Assembly (NCBI GenBank): GCA_035573715.1
Contig: DATLZZ010000006.1
Location: 1-49,762 of the forward strand
Length of the DNA stretch: 49,762 nucleotides
Source: JACPRL01 sp035573715
Lineage (GTDB): Bacteria > Acidobacteriota > Terriglobia > Acidiferrales > 2-02-FULL-67-57
Reading direction: 5' to 3'
Part shown: piece after piece, positions 33,432 to 42,140 of the stretch
How positions within the stretch are numbered: position 1 is the stretch's first letter
How the letters are laid out: each line of letters starts with the position of its first letter
Made by a program: the position numbers and the translations under genes
The notes under the pieces: generated by a model
What the model was told of the DNA's origin: nothing
What the model saw: the letters and a program-made list of their open reading frames with translations, nothing else
Databases searched by the model: none

Positions 33432-34332
33432 GAGGCCGACCTCCAGTAAGGGCCTCAACAGCGCTCTGAAGCGTGGTAAGCAGAACAGAATCCAACTCAA
33501 GGCTTACTGAGTGATCCTGTTCTACGTACCTGACTATGAACCAAGCGACCTCGCAATTGGACACATCAGCTACATCACTCGTAACACCCATGGCACTGGC
33601 GAAACTCCTGTCAAGTACAACTGCCATCTTCTTTCCCCACCGACTTAGCCGCGAGACTTTTATTTGCAACTGTGGCATAAGTCGCTTGGGCCCGCTGCTT
33701 CGGTAGTCCGGCCTCCGCCGTAGCAAAGGGAACGGAAGCCCGGGCGTCTGTGTCTTTTGAATCATCCTGAATTCTTCACGCATCTTCCGCCCTGAAAAGT
33801 ACACGGCCTGCATTTCGAGTGTGCACCAGTGCATGGGTTCGCGGCTTGAGTGGACAAGTACCTTGTCGATTCGCCCGACGTCCCTTCGTCCCCCTTTTCC
33901 CTTGTCACTCGCTGGAGAACCTTCCTTCTCTAGGAAGCCGACCTCGCTGACAACAAGAGGATTCGGATCTCCCAGGAGTTTTTCTCCCACCCAGCGAAAG
34001 ATCTTGTTGGCGTCCTTCAGCCGATGAGGGCACAACGTTACAAGTTGACCTTCGGGACCGGGAACAGTCGAAACGACTCCTGTATTCTTGTCCTGCTGGT
34101 AAAGTCGAATCGTGCACACGCCACCTTTCTTGCTACACAACACATTCTTTTCCGTTGTGGGTTTGAATGGACAGACAATGTTTGGTGTTTTCTTGCTTAA
34201 GGCTGCACGGGCAAGTTCTCGGCGCTCTTCGGGAGTTAGACGGACGAAAGATTTACCGTACCACTCTCCAATGCCATATATAGAGCGGACTTTCTCTGCG
34301 CTTTGCTGCGCTGTCTTCGACCTATTCGGCAT
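33367..34332 (-). CDS. NotI-family type II restriction endonuclease
   Basis: This 321-aa protein matches what I recall of the NotI family. Four cysteines (C54 in IVCPF, C66 in VLCSK, C73 in GVCTI, C101 in TLCPH) fit the family's metal-binding Cys4 site. A variant PD-(D/E)XK core is visible as D156 in GRIDKVLV with E173 and Q175 in TLEMQAVY, the ExQ form described for NotI. The start is ATG 34332, 7 nt after AGGAGG. The frame runs convergent to the Dam-type methylase and overlaps its end by 65 bp. It lies 10 nt after the 55-aa ORF. Family knowledge is from memory, so a profile search should confirm it. Confidence 0.8.
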   Translation of the reverse strand: MPNRSKTAQQSAEKVRSIYGIGEWYGKSFVRLTPEERRELARAALSKKTPNIVCPFKPTTEKNVLCSKKGGVCTIRLYQQDKNTGVVSTVPGPEGQLVTLCPHRLKDANKIFRWVGEKLLGDPNPLVVSEVGFLEKEGSPASDKGKGGRRDVGRIDKVLVHSSREPMHWCTLEMQAVYFSGRKMREEFRMIQKTQTPGLPFPLLRRRPDYRSSGPKRLMPQLQIKVSRLSRWGKKMAVVLDRSFASAMGVTSDVADVSNCEVAWFIVRYVEQDHSVSLELDSVLLTTLQSAVEALTGGRPLRQEEFEAKIREKLAKIRRKS

Positions 34333-34342
34333 CGATGGCCTC

Positions 34343-34510
34343 CTAGTCCTGCTTCCTGGGTCGGCCACCCTTTCGGCGCTTTCGCAATGCTTGCAGTTTA
34401 CGGTAGTACTCTGGGCCTCGCCGCGCTGTCTTCAGGCCCCCGATTCTTCCCGAGTGAGCAACAACGAGTGCATCAGAAATCGTCTTCCCACAATGCGGGC
34501 ACCTTAGCAC
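34343..34510 (-). CDS. 55-aa CPHC protein directly upstream of the NotI-family nuclease
   Basis: This frame is below the usual length cutoffs, so it is easily missed. It runs from GTG 34510 (AGGGGG about 8 nt upstream) to TAG at 34343. It reads MLRCPHCGKTISDALVVAHS, then a Gly/Arg/Lys-rich helix and a KGGRPRKQD tail like an AT-hook core. One CxxC pair plus His gives a possible zinc ribbon half-site. The TAG lies within the TAGGAGG that serves as ribosome site for the nuclease, so the genes are coupled. It could be a controller or accessory protein of the nuclease. No family was recognised. Confidence 0.68.
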   Translation of the reverse strand: MLRCPHCGKTISDALVVAHSGRIGGLKTARRGPEYYRKLQALRKRRKGGRPRKQD

Positions 34511-34560
34511 AGTTCGGCCCCCTACATTCCTGGCGCATTGATTCTACACTGGTGGCGAGT

Positions 34561-36705
34561 TCAATCCGCAGGCGATATTACTCCGAGCTGCCAGAAGAGG
34601 AAGCTGAGCTCGTCGGTCAGGTCTTCAATCTGCTTCGAGACCGGCAGGCCGCCGGAGTGGCCCGCCTTGGTGTCGTAGCGCAGCAGCGCCGGGCGGCTGC
34701 CGCCATTGGAGGCCTGCACCAGCGCCGCCATCTTGCGCGCGTGCAGCGGGTCGACGCGCGTGTCGGAATCGCCGGTGATGAACAGCACCGCCGGATACTT
34801 CGTCCCCGGCTTCACGTTGTGATAAGGCGAGTAGGCGCGGATGTAGCGGAACTGCTCGGCGTCGTCCGCCGAGCCGTACTCCGGCACCCAGAAGCGCGCC
34901 ACCAGAAACTTCTGGTAGCGTACCATGTCGAGCAGCGGATAGGAGCACACCACGGCGCCGAACAAGTCCGGCCGCTGCGTCATTGCCGCGCCCACCAGCA
35001 GGCCGCCGTTCGACCCGCCGGCAATCGCCAGCTTCTCCGGGCTGGTGTAGCCGCTTTCGATCAGCCACTCGGCGGCGGCGATGAAGTCATCGAAGACGTT
35101 CTGCTTTTTCTCCCGCATCCCGGCCTTGTGCCACTTCTCGCCGAACTCGCCGCCGCCGCGCAGGTTGGGCACGGCGTAGACGCCGCCGCGCTCCACCCAC
35201 GCCACCGCGCGCGAGGAAAACCCGGGGGACAAACTCAGGTTGAACCCGCCGTAGCCCGTGAGCAGGGTCGGGTTGGAGCCGTCCAGCCGAACCCCCTTCC
35301 TGTGTACCAGCCACATCGGCACCAGCGTGCCGTCCTTCGACTCGTACCACACCTGCCGCACCATGAAATTATCGGTGTCCACGGGAACTTTCAGCCGCGC
35401 CCAGACCGACTGCTTGCCGCCGGCGACGTCGTAGCGGTAGATGGTCGTAGGCATATGAAAAGAGCTGAAAGCGTAAAACGCCTCCGGGCCGGACCAGCGA
35501 CCGCTGAATTGGCCCACCGAACCCAGCGCCGGCAACTCCAGATCGCGCACCGGCTTGCCGTCGGCCTCGAAGATCCTTACCCGCGACCGGACATTGTGCA
35601 GATACTCCGTCACCAGCCTCCCACCGACGAGCGCCATCGAGTCCAGCACGTCGGCGCCTTCGGGCACCACTTCTCGCCAGTTCTCTCGCGCCGGGTTCTT
35701 GAGATCGACTGCGAGGATGCGGTTGTTGGGCGCGTTCCAGTTGGTGTGCAGGAAAAGCGTGTCGCCGCCAATGGCGCCGCTAAAGCGCGCCGGAATGTCG
35801 TTGACGACGGTCGTTACCGCGCCCGGCTTGGCGGTGTCCATCAGATAGAGCTCGGTCTTGTCCGCCGCCGAGCCGTAGAGCACCGTGATAAGCAGCCAGC
35901 GGCCGTCTTCGGAAAGACTGGCGGCAATGATTTTCTCCGGGCCGTAGCCCTCGCCGAAGAGAACCTTGTCGCCGGCCGGGTCAGCGCCCATCACGTGGAA
36001 ATAGACGCGCGGGCCTGTCCTGGTCCACTTCACATAGTAGAAACCCTTCTTGTCCGGTGCGAGCGTGGGCGAACCGTAGCGCGCCTTGGGAAAGACATCG
36101 GGCAAATCCTTGCGGGTGGCGACCTCGCGGAAGCGCAGGCTGACTTCGTCCTGGCCGCCTTCGCGGATGCCGTAGACCACCAGCGAGCCGTCGTCGGAGA
36201 CGTCGAGCAGGTTGACCGAGGTGGTGTGGTCGGGGCTGAGCGGGTGCGGGTCGATGAGCACTTCATCCCTGCCGTCGAGGCCCTGGCGCACGTAGACGAT
36301 GAACAAATCCTGGTCGGCGGCGCGTTTGCTGAAGAAGTAGCGGCCCGCGCGCGCCCGCGGCGTGCCGATGCTCTCCACCCGCAACAGCTCGCCGAGCCGC
36401 TTCTCCAGCGCTTCGCGGCCGGGCAGATGACCGATGACCGAGTCGGTGTACTTGTTCTGCGCTTCGATCCAGGCGCGCGTCTCCGGGCTCCACTGGTCTT
36501 CGAGCCAGCGGTAAGGGTCGACGAGCTCGACCCCGTGCAGCGTTTCCTTGACGTTGTCGCTGCGGGTCGGCGGCGGCGCCGGCACCGCGACCAACGCGGC
36601 GGGGCTGCTCTCGCTCGGATGATGTTGCGCAACCAGCCAGGTGCTGGTGGCCAGCAGCGCAGCGAGCAAGTACACCCAGAGTGAACGCTTCATTCGATTA
36701 GTCAT
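34561..36705 (-). CDS. Prolyl oligopeptidase family serine peptidase
   Basis: This 714-aa enzyme is expected to cut peptides after proline and to act outside the cytoplasm. It starts at ATG 36705 (GGGAG upstream), not at the frame's first ATG. Signal peptide residues 1-30 are followed by a beta-propeller region (to about 430) and an alpha/beta hydrolase domain. The catalytic Ser lies in AGGSNGGLLVG, the Asp region in SDTRVDPLHA, and the His in KAGHSGG. Its dipeptidyl versus oligopeptidyl specificity is not determined. It diverges from acs across a 214-nt spacer with a large hairpin. Confidence 0.93.
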   Translation of the reverse strand: MTNRMKRSLWVYLLAALLATSTWLVAQHHPSESSPAALVAVPAPPPTRSDNVKETLHGVELVDPYRWLEDQWSPETRAWIEAQNKYTDSVIGHLPGREALEKRLGELLRVESIGTPRARAGRYFFSKRAADQDLFIVYVRQGLDGRDEVLIDPHPLSPDHTTSVNLLDVSDDGSLVVYGIREGGQDEVSLRFREVATRKDLPDVFPKARYGSPTLAPDKKGFYYVKWTRTGPRVYFHVMGADPAGDKVLFGEGYGPEKIIAASLSEDGRWLLITVLYGSAADKTELYLMDTAKPGAVTTVVNDIPARFSGAIGGDTLFLHTNWNAPNNRILAVDLKNPARENWREVVPEGADVLDSMALVGGRLVTEYLHNVRSRVRIFEADGKPVRDLELPALGSVGQFSGRWSGPEAFYAFSSFHMPTTIYRYDVAGGKQSVWARLKVPVDTDNFMVRQVWYESKDGTLVPMWLVHRKGVRLDGSNPTLLTGYGGFNLSLSPGFSSRAVAWVERGGVYAVPNLRGGGEFGEKWHKAGMREKKQNVFDDFIAAAEWLIESGYTSPEKLAIAGGSNGGLLVGAAMTQRPDLFGAVVCSYPLLDMVRYQKFLVARFWVPEYGSADDAEQFRYIRAYSPYHNVKPGTKYPAVLFITGDSDTRVDPLHARKMAALVQASNGGSRPALLRYDTKAGHSGGLPVSKQIEDLTDELSFLFWQLGVISPAD

Positions 36706-36806
36706 CCGGTCGGCTCCCTTGTTCTCGGTATCCCGGGAAGGAAGAGGATACCCCGCCGGCCCGCTGCCCGACAAGGCGGGGAGTGTCGGCCCTTCCGAAA
36801 ACCCGA

Positions 36807-36853
36807 CGACGAAGCTGGCCGAGCCCTCGGGGCTGGCCAAGACAGCTTCGTCG
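36807..36853. repeat. Perfect 11-bp inverted repeat with a nested hairpin in the POP/acs spacer
   Basis: CGACGAAGCTG (36807-36817) and CAGCTTCGTCG (36843-36853) are perfectly complementary and enclose AGCCC/GGGCT. It lies between two divergent genes, where a terminator is not needed. It might be a regulator site, a cruciform or a small RNA. Confidence 0.6.
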
Positions 36854-36877
36854 CCGCTACCAACGACTCCGTTTTGG

Positions 36878-36883
36878 TAGAAT
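36878..36883 (+). promoter_or_regulatory. Candidate -10 box of acs
   Basis: TAGAAT lies 37 nt before the acs ATG. No matching -35 hexamer is evident. Confidence 0.3.
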
Positions 36884-36919
36884 GCCGCTCCCAACCCAAG
36901 CGCGCGGAAAGGCTCGCCT

Positions 36920-38908
36920 ATGCCAAGGCAAGACAAAAAGACTCCGAGTAAGGATTCTTCCAGCGAAGCGCGCATCGCCGCGCTGCTGAAAGAGACGCGT
37001 GTCTTCAAGCCATCGGCTGAGTTTCGCCGCCAAGCCAACATCAACGACCCGCGCATCTACGCCCGCGCAGCCCGCAACCCGCAAAAGTTCTGGGCCGACT
37101 GGGCGCGGCAGCTCGAGTGGTTCAAACCGTGGAAGAAAGTTTTGGAGTGGAAGCCGCCCTACGCCAAATGGTTTCTCGGCGGAAAGCTAAACCTGAGCGT
37201 CAACTGCCTCGACCGCCACGTGCGCACCGCCCGGCGCAACAAGGCGGCGCTGGCGTGGGAAGGCGAGCCCGGCGACCGCCGCACGCTCACCTATTGGGAG
37301 CTGTGGCGCGAGGTCAACCAGTTCGCCAACGTGCTCAAGCGACTGGGCGTGCGCAAGGGCGACCGCGTTGCCATTTACCTGCCGCTCATTCCCGAAGCCG
37401 CCATCGCCATGCTGGCCTGCACGCGCATTGGCGCCGTTCATTCCGTCGTATTCGGCGGTTTCAGCGCCGAAGCGCTCAAAGACCGCATCAACGACGCCGA
37501 GGCCAAGCTGCTCATCACCGCCGACGGCGGCTACCGCCGCGGGCAGGTGGTGCCGCTCAAGCAGTTCGCCGACGAAGCGGTGAAGCATTGCCCGTCCATC
37601 AAGCACGTCGTCGTGGTGCGCCGCGGCGGCGCCGACTTCCCCGTCCACATCAAGGAAGGCCGCGACCACTGGTGGCATCGCCTGATGCAGGACGCGCCAG
37701 CGTGGTGCGCGCCGGAAAAGATGGACTCCGAGGACCTGCTCTACATCCTCTACACCTCCGGCACCACCGGCAAGCCCAAGGGCATCGTGCACACCACCGG
37801 CGGGTATCTGACCGGCGTGCTGGCGACCACGCAGTGGATTTTCGACCTCAAAGACGACGACCTCTTCTGGTGTACCGCCGACATCGGCTGGGTCACCGGC
37901 CACAGCTACACGGTTTACGGGCCGCTGGCCTGCGGCGCCACCACGTTGATGTACGAAGGCGCGCCCGATTGGCCGCAGCGCGACCGCTTCTGGGACATCT
38001 GCGAGCGCCACGGCGTCACCGTCTTCTACACCGCGCCCACCGCTATCCGCGCTTTCATGAAGTGGGGCGCCGAGCACATCCGCACGCACGACCTCTCGCG
38101 GCTGCGGCTCATCGGCACCGTGGGCGAGCCCATCAACCCGGAAGTCTGGGTCTGGTATCACCAGACCGTCGGCGGTGGCCGTTGCCCGGTGGTGGATACC
38201 TGGTGGCAAACCGAAACCGGCCACGCCCTCATTACGCCACTGCCCGGAATCACCGCACCCAAGCCCGGCTCGGCGACGTTTCCCTTCCCAGGGATTTCTG
38301 CGGAGGTCGTCGACGCCGCCGGCAAGCCGGTCAAAGTCGGCGGCGGCTATCTGGTTCTGACCAAGCCCTGGCCGGGGATGCTGCGCGGCATCTGGAGAAA
38401 CCCTGAGCGCTACCAGGCCGGCTACTGGTCTCGCTATCCGGGCATCTACTTCACCGGCGACGGCGCCCGGCGCGACGAGGACGGCTACCTGTGGCTGCTC
38501 GGTCGCGTGGACGACGTGCTGAACGTCGCCGGGCACCGCATCGGCACCGCCGAAGTCGAGAGTGCGCTGGTCGAGCACCAGCACGTGGCTGAAGCCGCCG
38601 TGGTCGGCATCCCGCACGAGATCAAAGGCGAAGCCATCGCCGCTTTCGTAACGCTCAAGGACGGCGTGCGCGACTACGCCGAGCTGGAAGACGAGTTGAA
38701 AGATCACGTGGTCAAGCAAATCGGCGCCATTGCTCGCCCCGAGCGCATCCTCTTCGCCCACGACCTGCCCAAAACCCGCAGCGGGAAGATCATGCGCCGC
38801 CTGCTGCGCGACGTCGCCACCGGCCGCGCCCTCGGCGACACGACGACGCTTGCCGACCCCGCCGTTATCGAAACTTTGAAATCCCGCTACGCCGAAGAGT
38901 CAGAATAA
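36920..38908 (+). CDS. acs: Acetyl-CoA synthetase
   Basis: This 662-aa AMP-forming ligase makes acetyl-CoA from acetate, ATP and CoA. YTSGTTGKPKG near residue 278 is the adenylate motif and PKTRSGKIMRR near 617 carries the regulatory acetyl-lysine. WWQTETGH (near 428) and YFTGDGARRDEDGYLWLLGR also match. The normal length is 640-660 aa. With ackA (45404-46627) it allows acetate uptake or release; phosphotransacetylase is not in the window. The next gene is hsp20. Confidence 0.96.
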   Translation: MPRQDKKTPSKDSSSEARIAALLKETRVFKPSAEFRRQANINDPRIYARAARNPQKFWADWARQLEWFKPWKKVLEWKPPYAKWFLGGKLNLSVNCLDRHVRTARRNKAALAWEGEPGDRRTLTYWELWREVNQFANVLKRLGVRKGDRVAIYLPLIPEAAIAMLACTRIGAVHSVVFGGFSAEALKDRINDAEAKLLITADGGYRRGQVVPLKQFADEAVKHCPSIKHVVVVRRGGADFPVHIKEGRDHWWHRLMQDAPAWCAPEKMDSEDLLYILYTSGTTGKPKGIVHTTGGYLTGVLATTQWIFDLKDDDLFWCTADIGWVTGHSYTVYGPLACGATTLMYEGAPDWPQRDRFWDICERHGVTVFYTAPTAIRAFMKWGAEHIRTHDLSRLRLIGTVGEPINPEVWVWYHQTVGGGRCPVVDTWWQTETGHALITPLPGITAPKPGSATFPFPGISAEVVDAAGKPVKVGGGYLVLTKPWPGMLRGIWRNPERYQAGYWSRYPGIYFTGDGARRDEDGYLWLLGRVDDVLNVAGHRIGTAEVESALVEHQHVAEAAVVGIPHEIKGEAIAAFVTLKDGVRDYAELEDELKDHVVKQIGAIARPERILFAHDLPKTRSGKIMRRLLRDVATGRALGDTTTLADPAVIETLKSRYAEESE

Positions 38909-39050
38909 TTTCCCGGAAAACGGCTTCGGAGTCTCATCGGTTGGGCAGCGGAAAATCGTCGTAACTTATTGAAAACAGGGGAAATTTTTCTTGCGTCCGG
39001 ATTGCAACCAGGTGACCGCTTCCATCGTCTATTGAGATTGAAAAAGGCTC

Positions 39051-39129
39051 GGAGGATCCTCCTCCGGCAAGCCAAGGGCCAGTAAGGCCCTTCAAAACAA
39101 AAATCTTGTGCAGGAGACCGTGTGGGAGG
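39051..39129 (+). promoter_or_regulatory. Candidate thermosensing leader of hsp20
   Basis: The leader has a 12-bp palindrome GGAGGATCCTCC (39051-39062) and a CCTCCTCC anti-Shine-Dalgarno (39058-39065). A 7-bp hairpin AAGGGCC/GGCCCTT (39074-39092) comes before the ribosome site GGGAGG (39124-39129). The anti-SD could pair with GGGAGG and block translation at low temperature. This is inferred from pairing only. Confidence 0.4.
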
Positions 39130-39135
39130 TGCTGT

Positions 39136-39639
39136 ATGACCAACCTCATGCTTCGACCGACCTTTACTCCTAACCTCTTTCAGGACTTGTTCGACTTCCG
39201 GCGGAACTTCGACCGGATGTTCGACCGATTCTTCTCTACCTGGCCGTGGGCGAGCGATGTAAGCGGTACTGAGTCCATCGCTTTCGTCCCGCCGGTGGAG
39301 GCTTGCCTGGACCAGGACACCAAGCAATATCGCGTCCAGGTTCATCTGCCTGGAATCGACCCGAACCAGGTGAAGGTGGAGGTGCAGGGCAACCTGCTAA
39401 CCATCAGCGGTGAGCGGCAGGCGACTCGGCAGAGCCAAAACATTGATTACCTGGCCCAGGAAGTGACCTACGGGTCGTTTGAGCGCACACTGTCGCTGCC
39501 CGAGGGCGTGCAGGCTGACAAGCTCGCCGCCGAGTACCACAACGGCGTGCTGACCATCACCGCGCCCGTGGCGGCGTCGGTGCTGCCGCGTCGGATTGAA
39601 ATCAAGGGCCTGCCGGCAGCCGCCAAGAAGGCCGCGTAA
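39136..39639 (+). CDS. hsp20: Small heat shock protein Hsp20
   Basis: This 167-aa alpha-crystallin chaperone has an N-terminal oligomerization region rich in Phe (LFQDLFDFRRNFDRMFDRFF). The alpha-crystallin domain runs about residues 55-145 (VEVQGNLLTISGER, YGSFERTLSLPEGV) with the conserved A-x-x-x-N-G-V-L-T-I motif, then a basic Ala/Lys tail. The ATG at 39136 is chosen over the earlier ATG at 39106 because GGGAGG precedes it. It is followed by two terminator-type hairpins. Confidence 0.94.
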   Translation: MTNLMLRPTFTPNLFQDLFDFRRNFDRMFDRFFSTWPWASDVSGTESIAFVPPVEACLDQDTKQYRVQVHLPGIDPNQVKVEVQGNLLTISGERQATRQSQNIDYLAQEVTYGSFERTLSLPEGVQADKLAAEYHNGVLTITAPVAASVLPRRIEIKGLPAAAKKAA

Positions 39640-39663
39640 GGCTCTCGTCTGGCGCATGAGCGC

Positions 39664-39685
39664 GGGCCCCGGCACCTCGGGGCCC
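39664..39685 (+). terminator. Hairpin downstream of hsp20
   Basis: GGGCCCCG and CGGGGCCC pair perfectly around a 6-nt loop, 25 nt after the stop. It has no T-run, so its role as terminator is uncertain; a stronger one follows. Confidence 0.5.
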
Positions 39686-39735
39686 GAGAGCTAGTCCTCC
39701 CTCGGAGGGTGGAAGGGAAGGACAGCAAGCGGATA

Positions 39736-39784
39736 GCCCGTCCCGTCCCCACGGATCCTGAGGGGCGGGACGGGCCTTTGTTTT
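39736..39784 (+). terminator. Strong intrinsic terminator between hsp20 and lipA
   Basis: A long stem (GCCCGTCCCG...CCCC pairing with GGGG..CGGGACGGGC, 39736-39775) is followed by CTTTGTTTT. It insulates lipA from hsp20. Confidence 0.85.
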
Positions 39785-39816
39785 GCCGAGCCGTAGCTGG
39801 TAAACTTGGTGTTCCG

Positions 39817-40710
39817 ATGGGACTCGTCAGCCTGCCCGTTATCCAACCGCCGCGGGAGCCGCGGCCGCCGTGGCTGAAAGTGCGACTGCCGGGCGGGGAG
39901 AACTACACGCACCTCAAAGGCCTGATGGGGCAGCTTTCTCTCCACACTGTCTGCGAGTCGGCGCGCTGTCCCAACGTGGCCGAGTGCTGGGGCCACGGGA
40001 CAGCGACGTTCATGATCCTCGGCAACCTGTGCACGCGCGCCTGCGGGTTCTGCGCCGTGCCCCACGGGCGGCCGATTTCACTCGACACCGACGAGCCGCG
40101 CCGTGTGGCCGAAGCGGTGGCCGCCATGCGTCTGCGCTACGCCGTCGTCACTTCGGTCAACCGCGACGATCTGCCCGACGGCGGCGCTTCGATTTTCGCC
40201 GAAACCATCCGCGCCATCCGCGAGCAAGTCCCAGGCTGCAAGGTCGAAGTCCTCATCCCCGACTTCCGCGGCAACTGGGGAGCGCTCGCCACCGTGGTCG
40301 AGGCCGCTCCCGAAGTCCTGAACCACAACACTGAAACCGTGCCGCGCCTCTACCGCCAGGTGAGAATGGGCGCGGCGTACGAGCGCTCGCTTGAACTGCT
40401 CCGCCGCGCGAAACAAATGAATCGGGCGATGCCTACCAAGAGCGGCATCATGGTTGGCCTGGGCGAGACCTGCGACGAAATCCTCGAAACCCTCCGCGAC
40501 CTGCGCGCGCAGGAGGTCGACATCCTCACCGTCGGCCAGTATTTGCAGCCGACGCGCCAACACCTGCCCATCACCCGCTTCTATCATCCTGACGAGTTCG
40601 CGCAGATCAAGCGCGACGCCCTCGCCCTCGGCTTCAAGCACGCCGAGTGCGGCCCGCTCGTCCGCTCCTCCTATCACGCCCACGAGCAGGAAGCCTGCGC
40701 CCGCGCGTAG
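39817..40710 (+). CDS. lipA: Lipoyl synthase
   Basis: This 297-aa radical SAM enzyme inserts sulfur into octanoylated proteins. The auxiliary cluster motif CESARCPNVAEC (CX4CX5C) and the radical SAM motif CTRACGFC (CX3CX2C) are visible. The family tail SSYHAHEQ is also present. The start is ATG 39817, right after the terminator region. The longer frame from 39709 would pass through the terminator stem. No lipB is adjacent. Confidence 0.95.
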   Translation: MGLVSLPVIQPPREPRPPWLKVRLPGGENYTHLKGLMGQLSLHTVCESARCPNVAECWGHGTATFMILGNLCTRACGFCAVPHGRPISLDTDEPRRVAEAVAAMRLRYAVVTSVNRDDLPDGGASIFAETIRAIREQVPGCKVEVLIPDFRGNWGALATVVEAAPEVLNHNTETVPRLYRQVRMGAAYERSLELLRRAKQMNRAMPTKSGIMVGLGETCDEILETLRDLRAQEVDILTVGQYLQPTRQHLPITRFYHPDEFAQIKRDALALGFKHAECGPLVRSSYHAHEQEACARA

Positions 40711-40763
40711 TTCTCTGCCGCTCGGCTCCTCAGCGGTAATCTGCTATTCTTCCTCCCTTTCGC

Positions 40764-42140
40764 ATGAGCGCCGCTGAAGAAAAGCTGATCCGCGGGCTGG
40801 GGCTGCCGCAGGCCACCGCGCTCAACATGATGATGATGGTCGGCATCGGGCCGTTCATCGTCGTGCCGCTGATGCTGGGAGCGATGGGCGGGCCGCAGGC
40901 GATGCTGGGCTGGGTGTGCGGCGCGCTGCTGGCGCTGTGCGACGGCCTGGTGTGGGCGGAACTGGGCGCGGCGATGCCGCGCGCCGGGGGCAGCTACGTC
41001 TACCTCCGCGAAGCCTACGGGCCGGAGCGCTGGGGCCGCCTGATGTCGTTCCTGTTCATCTGGACGATTCTGTTCCAGGCGCCGCTTTCGATGTCGTCGG
41101 GCATGATCGGCTTCGCCGACTACCTGAGCTACCTCGTGCCGGCGGTCGGCACCGCCGGTCCGGGGGTGGGCGACCGCACGCTGGCGCACCGGCTGGTGGC
41201 GGCGGGGCTGGCAGCCTTCATCGTCTTTCTGCTCTACCGCCGCATCACCACCATCGGGCGGATGTCGGTCGTCATCTGGGCCATCGTGGTGGGGTTGATG
41301 CTATGGGTAATCGTCGGCGGGCTGACGCATTTCGACTCCGCGCTGGCGTTCGACTTGCCGCCAGACGCCTTTGCGCTCACGCCGGCGTTCGTCAGCGGGC
41401 TGGGGGCGGCCATGCTCACCAGCATCTACACCTATCTGGGTTACCAGAACGTCAACTACCTCGGGGGGGAAATCCGCAACCCGGAGCGCGTCATCCCGCG
41501 GGCCATCATCATTTCGATCCTCACCATCGGAACTCTCTACTTCCTGATGAACCTGGGGCTGATTGCGGTGGTTCCGTGGCGGGAGGCGTTGGAGTCGAAG
41601 TTCATCGTCTCGACCTTCATCGAGCGGCTCTACGGCCACCGCGCCGCCCAAGTCGCCACCGGCTTGATCCTGGTTGCCGCTTTCGCGTCCGTGTTCGCGC
41701 TGACGCTGGGCTATTCGCGCGTGCCGTATGCGGCGGCGCTCGATGGCGGTTTCTTCCGCGTCTTCGGGCGGGTGCATGCCAGCAAACACTTCCCCCACAT
41801 TTCGCTGCTGGCGGTGGGCGGCGCGGGCATCCTGTTCAGCTTCCTGTTCAAGCTAGGCGATGTCATCAAGGCGCTCATCGCCATCCGCGTGCTGGTGCAA
41901 TTCGTCAGCCAGGTCTTCGGGCTGATGCGGCTGCGGCAGGCGCGGCCGGAGGCTTTCCCTTTCCGCATGTGGCTCTACCCCGCCCCGGCGCTGCTGGCAC
42001 TGGCGGGCTGGTTGTATGTATTCTTTTCTTCGGGCATGCTGTTCATTGCCCTGGGTTGCGGCATCCTGCTGCTGGGCGTTCTGGTGTATCTGCTGCGAGC
42101 CCACCGGTTGAAGGAGTTCCCGTTCGCGGAAACGACATGA
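40764..42140 (+). CDS. APC-family amino acid/polyamine permease
   Basis: This 458-aa inner-membrane transporter has about 12 membrane helices. The N-terminal GIGPFIVVPLMLGAMGGP segment matches the amino-acid-polyamine-cation superfamily binding motif. AAMPRAGGSYVYLREAYGP and LGGEIRNPERVIPRAI are family signatures. The substrate is not predictable. Its stop overlaps the PIG-L gene start (ATGA), so transport may be coupled to the hydrolase. Confidence 0.92.
   Translation: MSAAEEKLIRGLGLPQATALNMMMMVGIGPFIVVPLMLGAMGGPQAMLGWVCGALLALCDGLVWAELGAAMPRAGGSYVYLREAYGPERWGRLMSFLFIWTILFQAPLSMSSGMIGFADYLSYLVPAVGTAGPGVGDRTLAHRLVAAGLAAFIVFLLYRRITTIGRMSVVIWAIVVGLMLWVIVGGLTHFDSALAFDLPPDAFALTPAFVSGLGAAMLTSIYTYLGYQNVNYLGGEIRNPERVIPRAIIISILTIGTLYFLMNLGLIAVVPWREALESKFIVSTFIERLYGHRAAQVATGLILVAAFASVFALTLGYSRVPYAAALDGGFFRVFGRVHASKHFPHISLLAVGGAGILFSFLFKLGDVIKALIAIRVLVQFVSQVFGLMRLRQARPEAFPFRMWLYPAPALLALAGWLYVFFSSGMLFIALGCGILLLGVLVYLLRAHRLKEFPFAETT

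Noticed and set aside
34303..36684. 793-aa plus frame opposite the prolyl peptidase
   Set aside because: Antisense shadow; catalytic triad motifs lie on the minus strand.
37187..38761. 524-aa minus frame opposite acs
   Set aside because: Antisense shadow of acs.
40916..42136. Upstream extension of the PIG-L frame
   Set aside because: Lies over the permease in another frame; the ATG at 42137 begins a signal peptide.
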